From positions 1 through 35,228 of the IMG/VR virus record IMGVR_UViG_3300034220_000038: a DNA stretch of 35,228 nt. The stretch is one strand, 5' to 3'. The notes under the pieces were generated by a model that was not told where the DNA came from, searched no databases, and saw only the letters and a program-made list of their open reading frames with translations. The DNA is from a virus. The position numbers and the translations under genes are program-made. Below, in pieces: positions 21,640-31,200 of this stretch; within the stretch, counting starts at the first letter, position 1, and each line of letters starts with the position of its first letter.

Positions 21640-22455
21640 GTGGCTGACGCCGGACAGCGGCTCGTCGAGGACCTGCGCCGCCAGCAGCTGCAGGTGCGCG
21701 CGGTCATGCTCGGCCAGCTCGTCGAGACGTGGCCGCTGCTGGACCCGCTGCGGCTCGACGACACCGCTGCACCGTGGCTGCGCCTCACCGCCGGCCTGGT
21801 CGCCGTCCAGCGGGCCCGGTCAGCCGCAGCGGCAGCCCAGACCTACGCCGAGCTCCGCGAGGTGCGCACCGGGCGGCGCGACGCCCCGCCGCGGCCGGTG
21901 CTCGACTGGGCCGACGCCGACGCGGCCGCGGCCGCGTCGATGCGGATCCTCGGCCCGGTCGCGATCAAGTACGCGACCGGCACAGGCCAGGATCCCGAGG
22001 TGGCCGCACGGCGCGCGATGGTGCGGGTCGCGGGCGCAGCGGGGCGACACGTCCTGCACGGAGGCCGGTCGATGCTGCACGCCAGCGTCGACGCCGACCC
22101 GGCCGCGGTCGGGTACGGCCGCTACGCCAGCGCCACGGCGTGCGCGTTCTGCCGGATGCTCGCCAGCCGCGGCGCGGTGTACCTCACCAGCGAAGCGGCC
22201 GGCCAGACCACCGGGGCGAGCCGCCGCGGCTCGGGACGTCGCTACCACGACGAGTGCGCGTGCCTGCCGGTCGCGATGTTCAGCGAGGACGACCCGCTGC
22301 CCCCAGGCTCCCAGGAGGCTGAGCAGCTGTGGCTGCAGTCCAGCGCCGGCCAGCGCTCCGGCGCCGAGGCGAGGGCGGAGTTCCGGCGCCTGGTCGAGCA
22401 GTCGCGCCGACCAGCCGCCGCGGCTGGTGAACGCCGACCGACACGCACCGCGTGA
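21640..22455 (+). CDS. MuF-like capsid maturation protein
   Basis: This 271-residue protein is encoded between portal and scaffold. An Ala-rich helical first half is followed by the MuF/VG15-type signature YGRYASATACAFCRMLASRG and YHDECACLPVAMF; the Cys and His residues probably bind zinc. MuF proteins join the portal and capsid during assembly and may enter with the DNA. GTG start three bases after the portal stop. Confidence 0.8.
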   Translation: MADAGQRLVEDLRRQQLQVRAVMLGQLVETWPLLDPLRLDDTAAPWLRLTAGLVAVQRARSAAAAAQTYAELREVRTGRRDAPPRPVLDWADADAAAAASMRILGPVAIKYATGTGQDPEVAARRAMVRVAGAAGRHVLHGGRSMLHASVDADPAAVGYGRYASATACAFCRMLASRGAVYLTSEAAGQTTGASRRGSGRRYHDECACLPVAMFSEDDPLPPGSQEAEQLWLQSSAGQRSGAEARAEFRRLVEQSRRPAAAAGERRPTRTA

Positions 22456-22585
22456 CGCTCCAGGCGCCGCGGCACGACCCACAGATGTCGAGGGGCTCGA
22501 CCGACCAGGTCGGGTCCTTCGTCGTTCCCAGCCGCCGCACCGGCTGCTGGGGCACCGCACAACCCGCAACGGGAAGGACGCCGCA
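22456..22585. other. Gap between MuF-like and scaffold genes, no firm gene
   Basis: A frame starting at the GTG at 22452 overlaps the MuF stop by GTGA, the spacing used elsewhere in the phage, and begins MTLQAPRHDPQMSRGSTDQ. It runs on to 22781 across the scaffold gene, where its composition looks like shadow sequence, so I do not call it as a gene. The scaffold ribosome site GGAAGGA is at 22572-22578. Confidence 0.35.
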
Positions 22586-23203
22586 ATGGCCGACGAGCAG
22601 GACGACACGACCTCGCAGGACCGCGAGGAGCGGGGCCGCGACGACGACGTGCGCAAGAGCGATGCGGGCGACCGGGCAACCCGGCGCGACGCTGACGACC
22701 GCGACGACACGGGCGGGGGCAACGACGAGAAGGACGCGAGCCAGCTCGGCGACGCTGGGAAGCGTGCCATCGACGCGATGAAGCGCGAGCGCAACGCCGC
22801 GAAGAAGGATCTGGCCGACGTCCAGGCCGAGCTGCGCAAGTTCACCGACGCGCAGAAGTCCGAGGGCCAGCGCCTGCAGGAGACCGCCCAGCAGTCCACC
22901 GCCCGGGCGGACAAGGCGGAGTCGGGCCTGCGAGCCATGCAGGTCGCGCTCGACCGGGCCCCGGACGGCGCGACGATCGCGCAGGTCCGGGCAGTGGCCA
23001 AGCGCGTCCGCGGGGACGACGACGAGGCCCTGGAGTCCGACGCCGACGAGCTCTACACCTTGCTCGCCCCGGGCAAGCCGGAGCAGCAGACGAAGGTCCC
23101 GACCACGCGACCCACGGAACGCCTCCGAGGTGGCACGTCTCCCGAGGACGACCTCGAGGAGACCGACGCGGGGAAGCTCGCCGACCTGATCAACCGCAAC
23201 TGA
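22586..23203 (+). CDS. Scaffolding protein
   Basis: This 205-residue, highly charged protein has an Asp/Arg-rich disordered N-terminus, a long coiled coil (about residues 60-120; MKRERNAAKKDLADVQAEL, SEGQRLQETAQQ) and a C-terminal segment ending LADLINRN. Size, composition and location just before the capsid gene are those of siphovirus scaffolds, which template procapsid assembly and then leave. GGAAGGA lies seven bases before the ATG. Confidence 0.85.
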   Translation: MADEQDDTTSQDREERGRDDDVRKSDAGDRATRRDADDRDDTGGGNDEKDASQLGDAGKRAIDAMKRERNAAKKDLADVQAELRKFTDAQKSEGQRLQETAQQSTARADKAESGLRAMQVALDRAPDGATIAQVRAVAKRVRGDDDEALESDADELYTLLAPGKPEQQTKVPTTRPTERLRGGTSPEDDLEETDAGKLADLINRN

Positions 23204-23270
23204 ACCCACCGCGCGGCCACGGCACAGCTGGCCGGTCAGCGGGAATCCGCCCTACTGATGGAGGTCTGCT

Positions 23271-24197
23271 GTGGCCAACGTGTTCCTCAAGTCCCAGAAG
23301 CTCGTCGACGTCGGCCTGGAGCTGCTCGCTCGCGACGTGGTCATCCCCGCCCTCGTGTGGCGGGACGCCGCCGGCGACTTCGCCGGCGCCGCCGACTCGA
23401 CGATCTCCATCCGCGTGCCGGCGCGCACCACCGCCCGGACCCGCCCCCTCGGCCAGGCGCGGCCGACCGCGTCCGAGGGCAACGGCATCATCACCATGGA
23501 CGAGCTCGTCGAGCAGAAGGTCGACGTCACCCTCACCGACGCCGTCTACTCCGCCGTCGCGATCACCGACGAGCAGCAGGAGCTCGACATCGTCAACTTC
23601 GGCCGCCAGGTCCTGGCGCCCCAGGTGAGCGCTGTCGCCGAGGGCTGCGAGAACGCGCTCACCGCGGAGATGGTCGGCGCGACCTACAAGACCACGCTCA
23701 CCCTCGACGCGGCCGACCCCTACAAGACGCTGGTCGACGCCCACGTGGCGCTGAACAAGGCCAACGTGCCCCGCGACGGCCGGGTCGTGCTCGCCGGCGC
23801 CGACATCGAGGGCGCGATCCTCAAGTCCGACCGGCTGTCGCGCGTCGACCACTCCGGCTCCGACGCGGCCCTGCGCCGCGCCGAGATCGGCAACCTGGCC
23901 CGGTTCCCCGTGTACGTCAGCAACGCGCTGCCCGCCGACTTCGCCGTCGCGTTCCACCGCACCGCGTTCGTGCTGTCCATGCGGGCCCCGAAGAAGCCCG
24001 AGGGCGCCACCTACGGCACCTCGACGTCGAAGAACGGCCTGGCCATGCGGCACATCAAGGACTACGACTTCCGCAACGTCCAGGACCGTTCGCTGGTCGA
24101 CGTCTACATCGGCACGAACATCGTCACCGACCAGGACGGCCCCGACGCCGACACCGACCGGGACTTCGTCCGTGCCGTGAAGATCACCGCCGCGTGA
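23271..24197 (+). CDS. Major capsid protein (P22 coat-like, HK97 fold)
   Basis: This 308-residue protein starts at GTG with GGAGGT (23260-23265) five bases upstream. N-terminal NVFLKSQKLVDVGLELLARDVVIPALVWRD, the SIRVPARTTARTRPLG and DELVEQKVDVTLTDAVYSAVAITDEQ blocks, and the long DFAVAFHRTAFVLSMRAP strand fit capsid proteins annotated as P22 coat-like in actinophages. It builds the icosahedral shell. No protease gene is seen nearby, so maturation likely does not involve a delta-domain protease. Confidence 0.9.
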   Translation: MANVFLKSQKLVDVGLELLARDVVIPALVWRDAAGDFAGAADSTISIRVPARTTARTRPLGQARPTASEGNGIITMDELVEQKVDVTLTDAVYSAVAITDEQQELDIVNFGRQVLAPQVSAVAEGCENALTAEMVGATYKTTLTLDAADPYKTLVDAHVALNKANVPRDGRVVLAGADIEGAILKSDRLSRVDHSGSDAALRRAEIGNLARFPVYVSNALPADFAVAFHRTAFVLSMRAPKKPEGATYGTSTSKNGLAMRHIKDYDFRNVQDRSLVDVYIGTNIVTDQDGPDADTDRDFVRAVKITAA

Positions 24198-24670
24198 GGT
24201 CGGCGCTCACGGGCGCCGACGTCGACCTGATCGGTGACCGGATCGGGCGGCCTCTGACCGACCCGGACGAGCTCCGCCGCGCCGCCTCGGCCCTGCAGGA
24301 CGCGTCGGAGCTCGTCCGCGAGGCCGGCCGCCCCGCCGCGTGGGCGGTGTACGCCGGCGACGCCCCGACCGGCGACCAGGTGCCGCCGCCTGCGGTCATC
24401 ACCGTGACGGTCCAGGCGGCCCTGCGGCAGTTCCGCAACCCGGACGGCATGGTCGTCGAGACCCGCGGGCCCTTCACCCGCCGGCGCGCGGACGGGCAGA
24501 TCACGATCTACCTCTCCGACGAGGAGGTCGCGATCATCAGGCGGCTGCAGCCCGGGGCGCGCTCTCGCGGCCTGTGGTCGCTGGAGACCACCCGGAGCGA
24601 ACCGGGCGGGCCGGGCCGCTTCGTCGACGACCAGTACGGCACCGAGCCCTTCCCGGTCGGGGAGGGCTGA
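24194..24670 (+). CDS. Head-tail adaptor (connector) protein
   Basis: This 158-residue protein starts at the GTG overlapping the capsid stop. The helical start (LTGADVDLIGDRIG, ELRRAASALQDASELVREAG), the ALRQFRNPDGMVVETRGPF core and a C-terminal EVAIIRRLQPGARSRGLWSLETTR are characteristic of gp6/Ad1-like adaptors, which attach below the portal ring. Location supports this. Confidence 0.8.
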   Translation: MRSALTGADVDLIGDRIGRPLTDPDELRRAASALQDASELVREAGRPAAWAVYAGDAPTGDQVPPPAVITVTVQAALRQFRNPDGMVVETRGPFTRRRADGQITIYLSDEEVAIIRRLQPGARSRGLWSLETTRSEPGGPGRFVDDQYGTEPFPVGEG

Positions 24671-25041
24671 TGCACGCGGGGTACGGCACGGTCCTCACCG
24701 TGCGCCGGCAGCGCCGCGACGACGACGGAGACCTCGGCGGTCCCGCCGTCGACGTCGTCCTCCGCGGGTACGAGATCGCCCCCGAAGGGTCGACGGAGCG
24801 CGCCGACGGGGCCCGGGAGACCACGACGGAGCGGGTGGCCGCCTACGGGGGTCCGCCGCAGCCCGACCTCCGGCCGGGCGACCTCGTCTACCTCGAGGGC
24901 GACCCACGGCACGACGCGCAAGGCCGCCCCGTTCCGCCGCCCTGGTACGTCGTCGGTGCGGCGGAGGACTGGGGCAGCAGCACCTGGCAACCAGGGCACG
25001 TCGTGAAGCTGCAGCGCCACCGACAGCAGCATCAGCGCTGA
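24670..25041 (+). CDS. Head-tail stopper protein
   Basis: This 123-residue beta-rich protein (GTVLTVRRQRRDDDGD, DVVLRGYEIAPEGST, GDLVYLEGDPR, PPWYVVGAAEDWGSSTWQPGHVV) fits the stopper position between adaptor and tail completion proteins. It closes the channel after packaging. ATG shares one base with the previous stop. Confidence 0.7.
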   Translation: MHAGYGTVLTVRRQRRDDDGDLGGPAVDVVLRGYEIAPEGSTERADGARETTTERVAAYGGPPQPDLRPGDLVYLEGDPRHDAQGRPVPPPWYVVGAAEDWGSSTWQPGHVVKLQRHRQQHQR

Positions 25042-25050
25042 GGAGACAGC

Positions 25051-25344
25051 ATGGACGTGAAGCTCAACCGGGCCCTGTCGCGGCAGATCCGCAACGCCCC
25101 CGCCACCGCTCGCGCGCTCGAGCAGGCGGCCAGCCGGATGCTGCCGGCGGTCGTGGCCGCCACTCCGGTCGACACCGGCCGCACGGCGGCGTCGACGCGC
25201 GTCGAGGGTGGGCACCGCTCGGCCGACAGCCGATCGGTCGCAGCGCGCATCGTGCAGGGCGGCGCCGCCGTGCAGCAGCAGTTCGGGAACCGCAACGAGC
25301 GGACCCCCGCACGGCAGTTCGACCGGGCCCGGGGCGCACGGTGA
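25051..25344 (+). CDS. Head-tail joining (HK97 gp10-like) protein
   Basis: This 97-residue protein contains the ATPVDTGRTAAS signature of gp10-like neck and tail completion proteins after a helix (ALEQAASRMLPAVVAATP). It has a short basic C-terminus. GAGGAG (25039-25044) precedes the ATG. Position after the stopper fits. Confidence 0.7.
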   Translation: MDVKLNRALSRQIRNAPATARALEQAASRMLPAVVAATPVDTGRTAASTRVEGGHRSADSRSVAARIVQGGAAVQQQFGNRNERTPARQFDRARGAR

Positions 25345-25769
25345 CCGCGCAGTCGCGGCCGAGGTTCCTCGACCAGCACGGCTGGCCGGTCATCGACCGG
25401 CTGCTCGCCGAGCTGTTCCGCCAGCGGCTCGTCGTCCCCGACAAGAGCATCACCGTCGGCACGGTGCTCAACGACGACGTCGCCTACCCGGCCGTGCTCG
25501 TCGAGCGCATCCCGGGCGGAGGGCGCAACGCCGACGACTACGAGGACGTCAACCGCATCCAAGTCACGACGTTCGGCACGACCCGCCCCGAGTCCGACTC
25601 GCTCACCGCTCAGGTGCGCCACGAGCTGGCGAACCTGTCCGACGACGAGTTCGACGACGTCGGCGTGGACCGCATCACCGAGGAGACCGGGCCCGGGCGC
25701 GTCCCGGACCCGGACCAGGACCTCCGGGCCGTCCCGACCACGTGGTCCGTGATCGCCCGCCAGCAGTAG
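25341..25769 (+). CDS. Tail terminator protein
   Basis: This 142-residue protein starts at GTG by GTGA overlap with the joining protein. The VIDRLLAELFRQRLVV helix, YPAVLVERIPGGGRN, RIQVTTFGTTRPESDSLTAQVRHEL and the closing strand VPTTWSVIARQQ are typical of terminators, which cap the tail tube and join it to the neck. Position between neck proteins and the major tail protein agrees. Confidence 0.75.
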   Translation: MTAQSRPRFLDQHGWPVIDRLLAELFRQRLVVPDKSITVGTVLNDDVAYPAVLVERIPGGGRNADDYEDVNRIQVTTFGTTRPESDSLTAQVRHELANLSDDEFDDVGVDRITEETGPGRVPDPDQDLRAVPTTWSVIARQQ

Positions 25770-25842
25770 CTGAACGACCCGTGCCGGCGCCCGACCAGCC
25801 GCCGGTCGACCCGTCACCCCACACACCCCAGGGAGGCCCGCC

Positions 25843-26520
25843 ATGGCCAACTCGATCGAGGCGCTCGCGGTCAACGAGCTCAACCGCCAGCACATCCTGA
25901 AGGGCAAGAAGGTCGCGGTCGTCGTCGCGAAGATGACCGTCCCCATGCCCCTGAAGATCACCACCGGTGGCATCACCGGCACGCCGGTCACGCTCGCCGA
26001 GCTCACCGGCTTCGAGCCGATCGGTCTGCTCCGCAAGGACGACGGGGTCACGAACTCCCGCGAGCGCGAGCGCACCGACGTCAACGCCATCGGCTTCGCC
26101 CAGCCCGTCCGCTCGGACTTCGACACCGACACGTTCAGCTTCACGATGGTGCCGCTGGAGACCCGCCGGCAGACCATCGAGCTCCACCTCGGCGTGGACC
26201 TGTCGGAGTACGCCCTCGACCCGAACACCGGTGAGCTCAGCTTCCCCCAGCCCTCCGACGGGATCCTCCGGCACAACCGGTACCTGCAGCTCGCACAGGA
26301 CGGCGTCGGCACCGACCGCGTCTGGTGGGGCCGCGGGTTCTCCGCGGGAGTGGTGGCCGAGACCGACGACCAGTCCGTCGGCGGCGAGGACCCGTGGACC
26401 TGGCCGATGACGATCTCCTCCGAGACCGACACCGACCTCGGCTGGGGCGTCTACCACTACTTCGGCGGGCCGGGCTGGAAGAAGCGCGCCGAGTCGATGG
26501 GCTTCGGCGACCTCACCTGA
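25843..26520 (+). CDS. Major tail protein
   Basis: This 225-residue protein has GGAGG before the ATG at 25843. Beta-rich sequence with alternating polar and hydrophobic residues (KKVAVVVAKMTVPMPLKITTGG, DTDTFSFTMVPLETRRQTIELHLG, WPMTISSETDTDLGWGVYHYFGGPGW) fits a tail-tube subunit, as does the position between the terminator and tail assembly chaperones. It probably polymerises into the tube. Confidence 0.85.
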   Translation: MANSIEALAVNELNRQHILKGKKVAVVVAKMTVPMPLKITTGGITGTPVTLAELTGFEPIGLLRKDDGVTNSRERERTDVNAIGFAQPVRSDFDTDTFSFTMVPLETRRQTIELHLGVDLSEYALDPNTGELSFPQPSDGILRHNRYLQLAQDGVGTDRVWWGRGFSAGVVAETDDQSVGGEDPWTWPMTISSETDTDLGWGVYHYFGGPGWKKRAESMGFGDLT

Positions 26521-26559
26521 TCCCCTCTCCACCTCCCCGACCTGCGAAGGAGCACCGAC

Positions 26560-26757
26560 ATGGCCAAGAGCATCGAGATCCCGATGCGCGACCCCGACGG
26601 CGAGCCGTGGATCGCCGACTCCGAGAGCGAGGCCCACGAGCTCATGGCGCGCGGCTACAAGCGCGAGGACGGCGGCAAGCAGGCCCCGCCGGCCGGCGGC
26701 GCGAAGGGCAGCGGCGGCACGAAGGGCGGCTCGTCCGGCGACGCCGGCAGCAGCTGA
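26560..26757 (+). CDS. Small protein with DSESEAxxLMARGY module
   Basis: This 65-residue protein has a folded N-terminal half (MRDPDGEPWIADSESEAHELMARGY) similar to the module at the start of the 16448 gene (DSEADWLITRGY) and a Gly/Ser-rich disordered tail. GAAGGAG before the ATG. Probably a minor structural or assembly protein; function unknown. Confidence 0.55.
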   Translation: MAKSIEIPMRDPDGEPWIADSESEAHELMARGYKREDGGKQAPPAGGAKGSGGTKGGSSGDAGSS

Positions 26758-26761
26758 CGAA

Positions 26762-26815
26762 CTCGGGGTCGACCACCGCCGGAGTCCTTCCGGGGGGCCG
26801 GTGGTCGACCCCGGG
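26762..26815. terminator. Long perfect hairpin after the major tail genes
   Basis: GGGGTCGACCACCG (26765-26778) and CGGTGGTCGACCCC (26799-26812) form a perfect 14-base stem, extended at the base by three further positions and inside by CCGGA (26779-26783) with TCCGG (26789-26793). No T-run follows, as in many actinobacterial terminators. It lies 5 bases after a stop codon and about 110 before the tail chaperone start, a good position to reduce transcription beyond the abundant tail-tube message. Confidence 0.6.
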
Positions 26816-26876
26816 ACCCACCAGGGTCCGACCCCCAACCCCGCCCCCCGGATCCGACGCCCCCCGGAGGAACCCC

Positions 26877-27293
26877 GTGCCCGACACCACCGGCGACGCC
26901 CAGCACGACGTCGTCCCCATCGACTCCATCGTCGACCTCGACCTCGACTCGCAGACCGACGACGTCGAGGACTACCCGCCGTTCCGGATCCGCGTCGGCG
27001 GCCAGACGTTCTCGATCAACCAGCCCGACGCCGGGCTGGTGATGGAGGTCGAGGGCGCCCGCACCACCGAGGTCGGGCTCGCCCTGATCTTCGACGAGCA
27101 GTGGCCCGACGTCCGCGCGGCCCTGGCCGGGAAGGACCCCACCGCCCCGGTGAAGATCGTGCGCGACTGGGCCGAGCACTTCGACCTCGACCAGCAGGGC
27201 CTCATGGCCGCGATCTCGCCCGGCAACCGCGAGGAGCGCCGCCAGGCCGAGCAGCAGCGCCGCCGTCGGCACGCGACCCGCCGCCGGCGCTGA
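26877..27293 (+). CDS. Tail assembly chaperone (first frame)
   Basis: This 138-residue protein starts at GTG after GGAGG (26866-26870). An acidic start, a compact domain (PPFRIRVGGQTFSINQPD, EVGLALIFDEQWPDVRAALAG, KIVRDWAEHFDLDQ) and a Gln/Arg-rich end are typical of the G-type chaperone ahead of the tape measure. The following reading frame is in the minus-one phase. In many phages a programmed frameshift fuses the two. No canonical slippery heptamer is found, so independent translation is also possible. Confidence 0.75.
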   Translation: MPDTTGDAQHDVVPIDSIVDLDLDSQTDDVEDYPPFRIRVGGQTFSINQPDAGLVMEVEGARTTEVGLALIFDEQWPDVRAALAGKDPTAPVKIVRDWAEHFDLDQQGLMAAISPGNREERRQAEQQRRRRHATRRRR

Positions 27294-27316
27294 GCACCTC
27301 CACCGGCCCCGCACCG

Positions 27317-28168
27317 GTGGACGACGAGCCCGGCGACGTCGAGCCGTCGCTGTTCGAGCAGATGTGCCACGACGCCGCCGGGCCGTTCGTCATCGAGCTG
27401 CCCGACGGGCCCGGGCACGTCATCGAGTGGACCGTCGACCGGCCCGACGCCGACGGGGTGTGCGAGCTCGACCAGCTCGACCACCCCTCGGACATGATCG
27501 ACGTGCTCGTCGGCGACGACGACGTCGCCGACGAGCTGCTCGACCACCTCGACCCGCTGCCCTACACCGAGACCTTGCAGGTGTGCGGCAGGCTCCGCGG
27601 CCACTTCGCCCTGACGGTCCTGCCGCTCGGGCTGTGGCAGCACCTCGTCGAGCGCATCGACTGTTACGGCGCCGCGGTCGAGGCCGACCTGTTCGACCGC
27701 GGTCACGACCTCCTCGACTGGTTCCGTGGCCTTCGGCCCTGGCCGCAGCTGGCCCGGGTGCTCGACCACCTTCCCGAGGGGTCGCGGTACCGGGCCGCGA
27801 TCCTCGACGACGAGGACCTGGCGCTCGAGCGCATCGAGGCCGGCATCGAACCGCCGACCTCCACGGCGACGCCACCGCTGGAGGGCGAGACGCAGGACCG
27901 CATGCTGCTGCGGGCCCTGGTGTCCACGGCTCAGCGGATCGAGCACGCCACCTACGCCGTGCACGCGAAGAAGGGCGCCGCCGGCCGCCCGCCACGGCCC
28001 CTGCGCGGTCCGCAGACCGCCGAGGACCGGCTCCGCGAGCAGTACGCCGACGCAGACGTCGAGGACCTCTTCGACCAGGTCACCCCCGGCTGGCGCGACC
28101 GACGAGCTCCCGATCCTCCGCCGGCCGGGTTCACCGAGCGCTCCAGCGGGCTCTACGTCCCCTCCTGA
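27317..28168 (+). CDS. Tail assembly chaperone second-frame protein
   Basis: This 283-residue protein, taken from the GTG at 27317, is the second part of the chaperone locus. The segment LPLGLWQHLVERIDCYGAAVEADLFDRGHDLLDWFRG followed by LPEGSRYRAAIL, and ATYAVHAKKGAAGRPPRPL near the end, resemble the extension domain that binds the tape measure in actinophages. The N-terminal domain (SLFEQMCHDAAGPFVIELPDG) is additional. Without a ribosome site at the GTG the true form may be a frameshift fusion with the preceding frame. Confidence 0.65.
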   Translation: MDDEPGDVEPSLFEQMCHDAAGPFVIELPDGPGHVIEWTVDRPDADGVCELDQLDHPSDMIDVLVGDDDVADELLDHLDPLPYTETLQVCGRLRGHFALTVLPLGLWQHLVERIDCYGAAVEADLFDRGHDLLDWFRGLRPWPQLARVLDHLPEGSRYRAAILDDEDLALERIEAGIEPPTSTATPPLEGETQDRMLLRALVSTAQRIEHATYAVHAKKGAAGRPPRPLRGPQTAEDRLREQYADADVEDLFDQVTPGWRDRRAPDPPPAGFTERSSGLYVPS

Positions 28169-28212
28169 CCACCTCACCTGCAGCTCGCGCCCGCGAAGGA
28201 GGTGGCCGACCC

Positions 28213-31200
28213 ATGGCTCCCTCCTACGAGGCCGGCACCGCGTTCCTGCAGATCCTGCCGAGCGCGCGCGGGTTCGGCGCTCGGCTGCGGCGCGAGCTCG
28301 CGGGCGTCGACGTCGGCCACACCGTGCCGCTCGACGTCGACGTCGACGACGGGTGGCAGCGCACGCTGCGCGCCGCGATCCGGGCGCTGCCGTCCCTCGT
28401 GCTCGGGGCGGACGCCAGCTCCGCCGACCGCGAGCTCGCTGCGATCCGCGAGCGCATGCAGCGGCTGTCGCAGATGCAGATCGGGCTCGACATCTCCGGC
28501 GAGCAGGCCCGCGCCGAGATCCAGGCCATCGAGCAGGACCTGGCCCGGCTCTCGGCCAGCGCGCCGCAGCTGTCGGTCCGTGTCGACGCGGCCGCGGCGG
28601 AGGCCTCGCTCGAGCGGGTGCAGCACGAGGCGCGCCGGCTCGACGGGCGCCGGCTCAACCTGCAGGTCGCCGTCGACGCCGCCGCCGCGGTGCTCTCCCT
28701 GACCGGGATCGCGCTCCTGGCGAACAAGCTGGTCAACCGCGACTACCGGTTCGGGATCTCGGCCGACACGGCCGGCGCGGTGCTGCGCATCGCCGCGCTG
28801 TCCACGCTGGTGTTCGGCCTCGGCGGCGCCACCGGCGCGATCCTCGGCCTCGGCGGCGCGATCGCCGGGCTCGGCGCTGCAGGTGCCGTCGCGGCCGCCG
28901 GGGTGATCCCGGCGGTGCTCGGGTTCCGCGGGGTGTTCGACGCGGTGAAGGCGCTGTCGGCCCAGCAGGAGACGGCCGCGGTCGACGCGCAGGCCGCCGC
29001 GCAGAAGCAGAGCGCCGCCGCGGCCGCCGTGGCGTCGGCGCAGAGCCGCGTCGGGACCGCGACGCGCGCCGCGGGACGGGCCCGGGCCGATGCGTCCAAG
29101 CAGGTCGCCGAAGCCGACGCCCGGCTGCGCCGCGAGACCGCGGACCTCGAGCGGGCCCAGGCCGAGCTCACCCGCGCGTGGGAGGCGGGCCGGCGGTCGC
29201 TGCAGGACCTGCAGGACCAGGTCGACGGCAACGCCCTGGACCAGCGCCAGGCCGCGTTCGACCTGGCCGACGCCCGCAAGGCCCTGCAGGAGGCGCGGGA
29301 CACCGGCGACGCCGACCAGATCGCCCGCGCCCAGCTCGCCGTCGACAAGCAGATCGAGTCGATGGACCAGCTGTCGAAGCGGACCGAGCGGGCCACGGCG
29401 GACAACGCCGCCGCGCAGGCCGCCGGCATCGCGGGCAGCGAGCAGGTTCTCGCCGCCACCGACCGCATCGCTAGCGCCGAGCGGGGCGTCGCCGACGCCA
29501 GGTCCGCCCTCGACCAGGCCCGCATCGACGGCGCCGAGCGCATCGCCGACGCCGACCTGCAGGTGATCGAGGCCCAGCGCGCGCTGACGCAGGCCCTGGC
29601 CCAGACCGGCGACACCGGGTCCAGCGCCGCGCAGAAGGTCCAGCAAGCCTTCGCCGACCTGTCCCCCGAGGCCGCCTCGTTCGCGCGCTACATCTTCGGG
29701 CTCAAGCCGCTGCTCGACGAGCTGTCCGGCACCGCCGCGACGGCGTTCTTCCCGCCCCTGCGCGACGGCATGGACTCCCTGATCACCCGCGCCCCGCTGA
29801 TCAACGGCGTCGTCGGCCAGCTTGCCGGCGCCATGGGCACGGCGCTCGGCTCCGTGCTCACCCAGCTCTCCTCGCCCTACTGGACGTCGTTCTTCCAGCT
29901 GCTCGGCAACGCCGGCGTCACGCTGATCCCGGCCCTGTTCGACTCACTGCTCACCCTGGCCGGCGCCGGCACCGAAGTGCTGCGCGTTCTGCTGCCGCTC
30001 GCCCCGGCCGGCCTGGCGCTCCTCGACCAGTTCTCCGCGCTGCTGGTCATCCTGGCCCCGTTCATCGCCCAGTTCCTCGGCGGGCTGATCCCGGCCGCGT
30101 CGGCCCTCCTCACCGCCCTGGCGCCGCTCGGGACCGTCCTCGCCGCGCTGACCCCGATCCTGGCCGTCCTCGGCGAGGCCTTCGCCACGGTGCTGCTCGC
30201 CGTGCTGCAGGCGCTCGCCCCGATCCTCGTCGCGCTCACCCCGCTCATCGAGGAGTTCGCCACCCAGTGGGCGGTCGGGCTCGTCTCGGCCATCACCACC
30301 GCCACCCCGCTGCTGGTCACCCTCGCCGAGTTCCTGTCCCAGAACGCCGACACCGTGGTGTGGCTGGTCGGCGTCGTCGGCGGGCTCGTCGCCAGCCTGC
30401 AGCCCCTGATGTGGATCCTCGGGCTCATCGTCACCGCGCTCGCCCGCTGGATCATCATCGGGGCGATCGGCGCCGCGCTGAGCGGGTTCGGCGCGGCCGG
30501 CGCCACCGTCGCCGCGATCATCACCCGCCTGCTGTCGCCGATCTCCCTGATCCGGCTCGCGCTGCCCTACATCGGCCAGGCGCTCGCGTTCGTCGGCCGG
30601 ATGATCCTCGGCGCCCTCGGGCCCATGGGCATCCTGCTGACCGTCCTGGGGTTCCTCTACAGCTCCAACGAGCAGTTCCGCAACGCCGTCAACCAGGTGT
30701 TCGCCGTCCTCGCCCAGCTGGTCGGGCTGCTCATCGCCTCGGTGATGCCGGCCTTCGAGCAGATCATGGCCGCGATCGCGCCGCTGATCCCGCTGCTCAT
30801 CGGCGCCCTGATGCCGGTGCTCAACACCCTGATCGGGGTCTTCCTCGACCTGGTGTCCACCGTGCTGCCACCGCTGATCGCGTTCGTCGTCGGCCAGCTC
30901 ATCCCCGTGGTCACGACCCTGGCCCACATCTTCGCCACGGTCCTGGTCTGGATCATCACCAACGTCGTCGTCCCGGCCATCCAGATGCTGGCCTGGGTCA
31001 TCACCAACGTCGTCGCCCCGGTGATCCTGTGGCTCTACGAGAACGTCGTGAAGCCCGCCTTCGAGCAGATCGGCGCGTTCATCTCGTGGGTCTGGACCAA
31101 CATCATCAAGCCCGCGTTCGACTTCCTGGTGTTCGTCCTCACCCGCATCGTCGGCCCCGCGATCGAGTGGCTGTGGCGCAACATCGTCGAGCCCGCTTTC

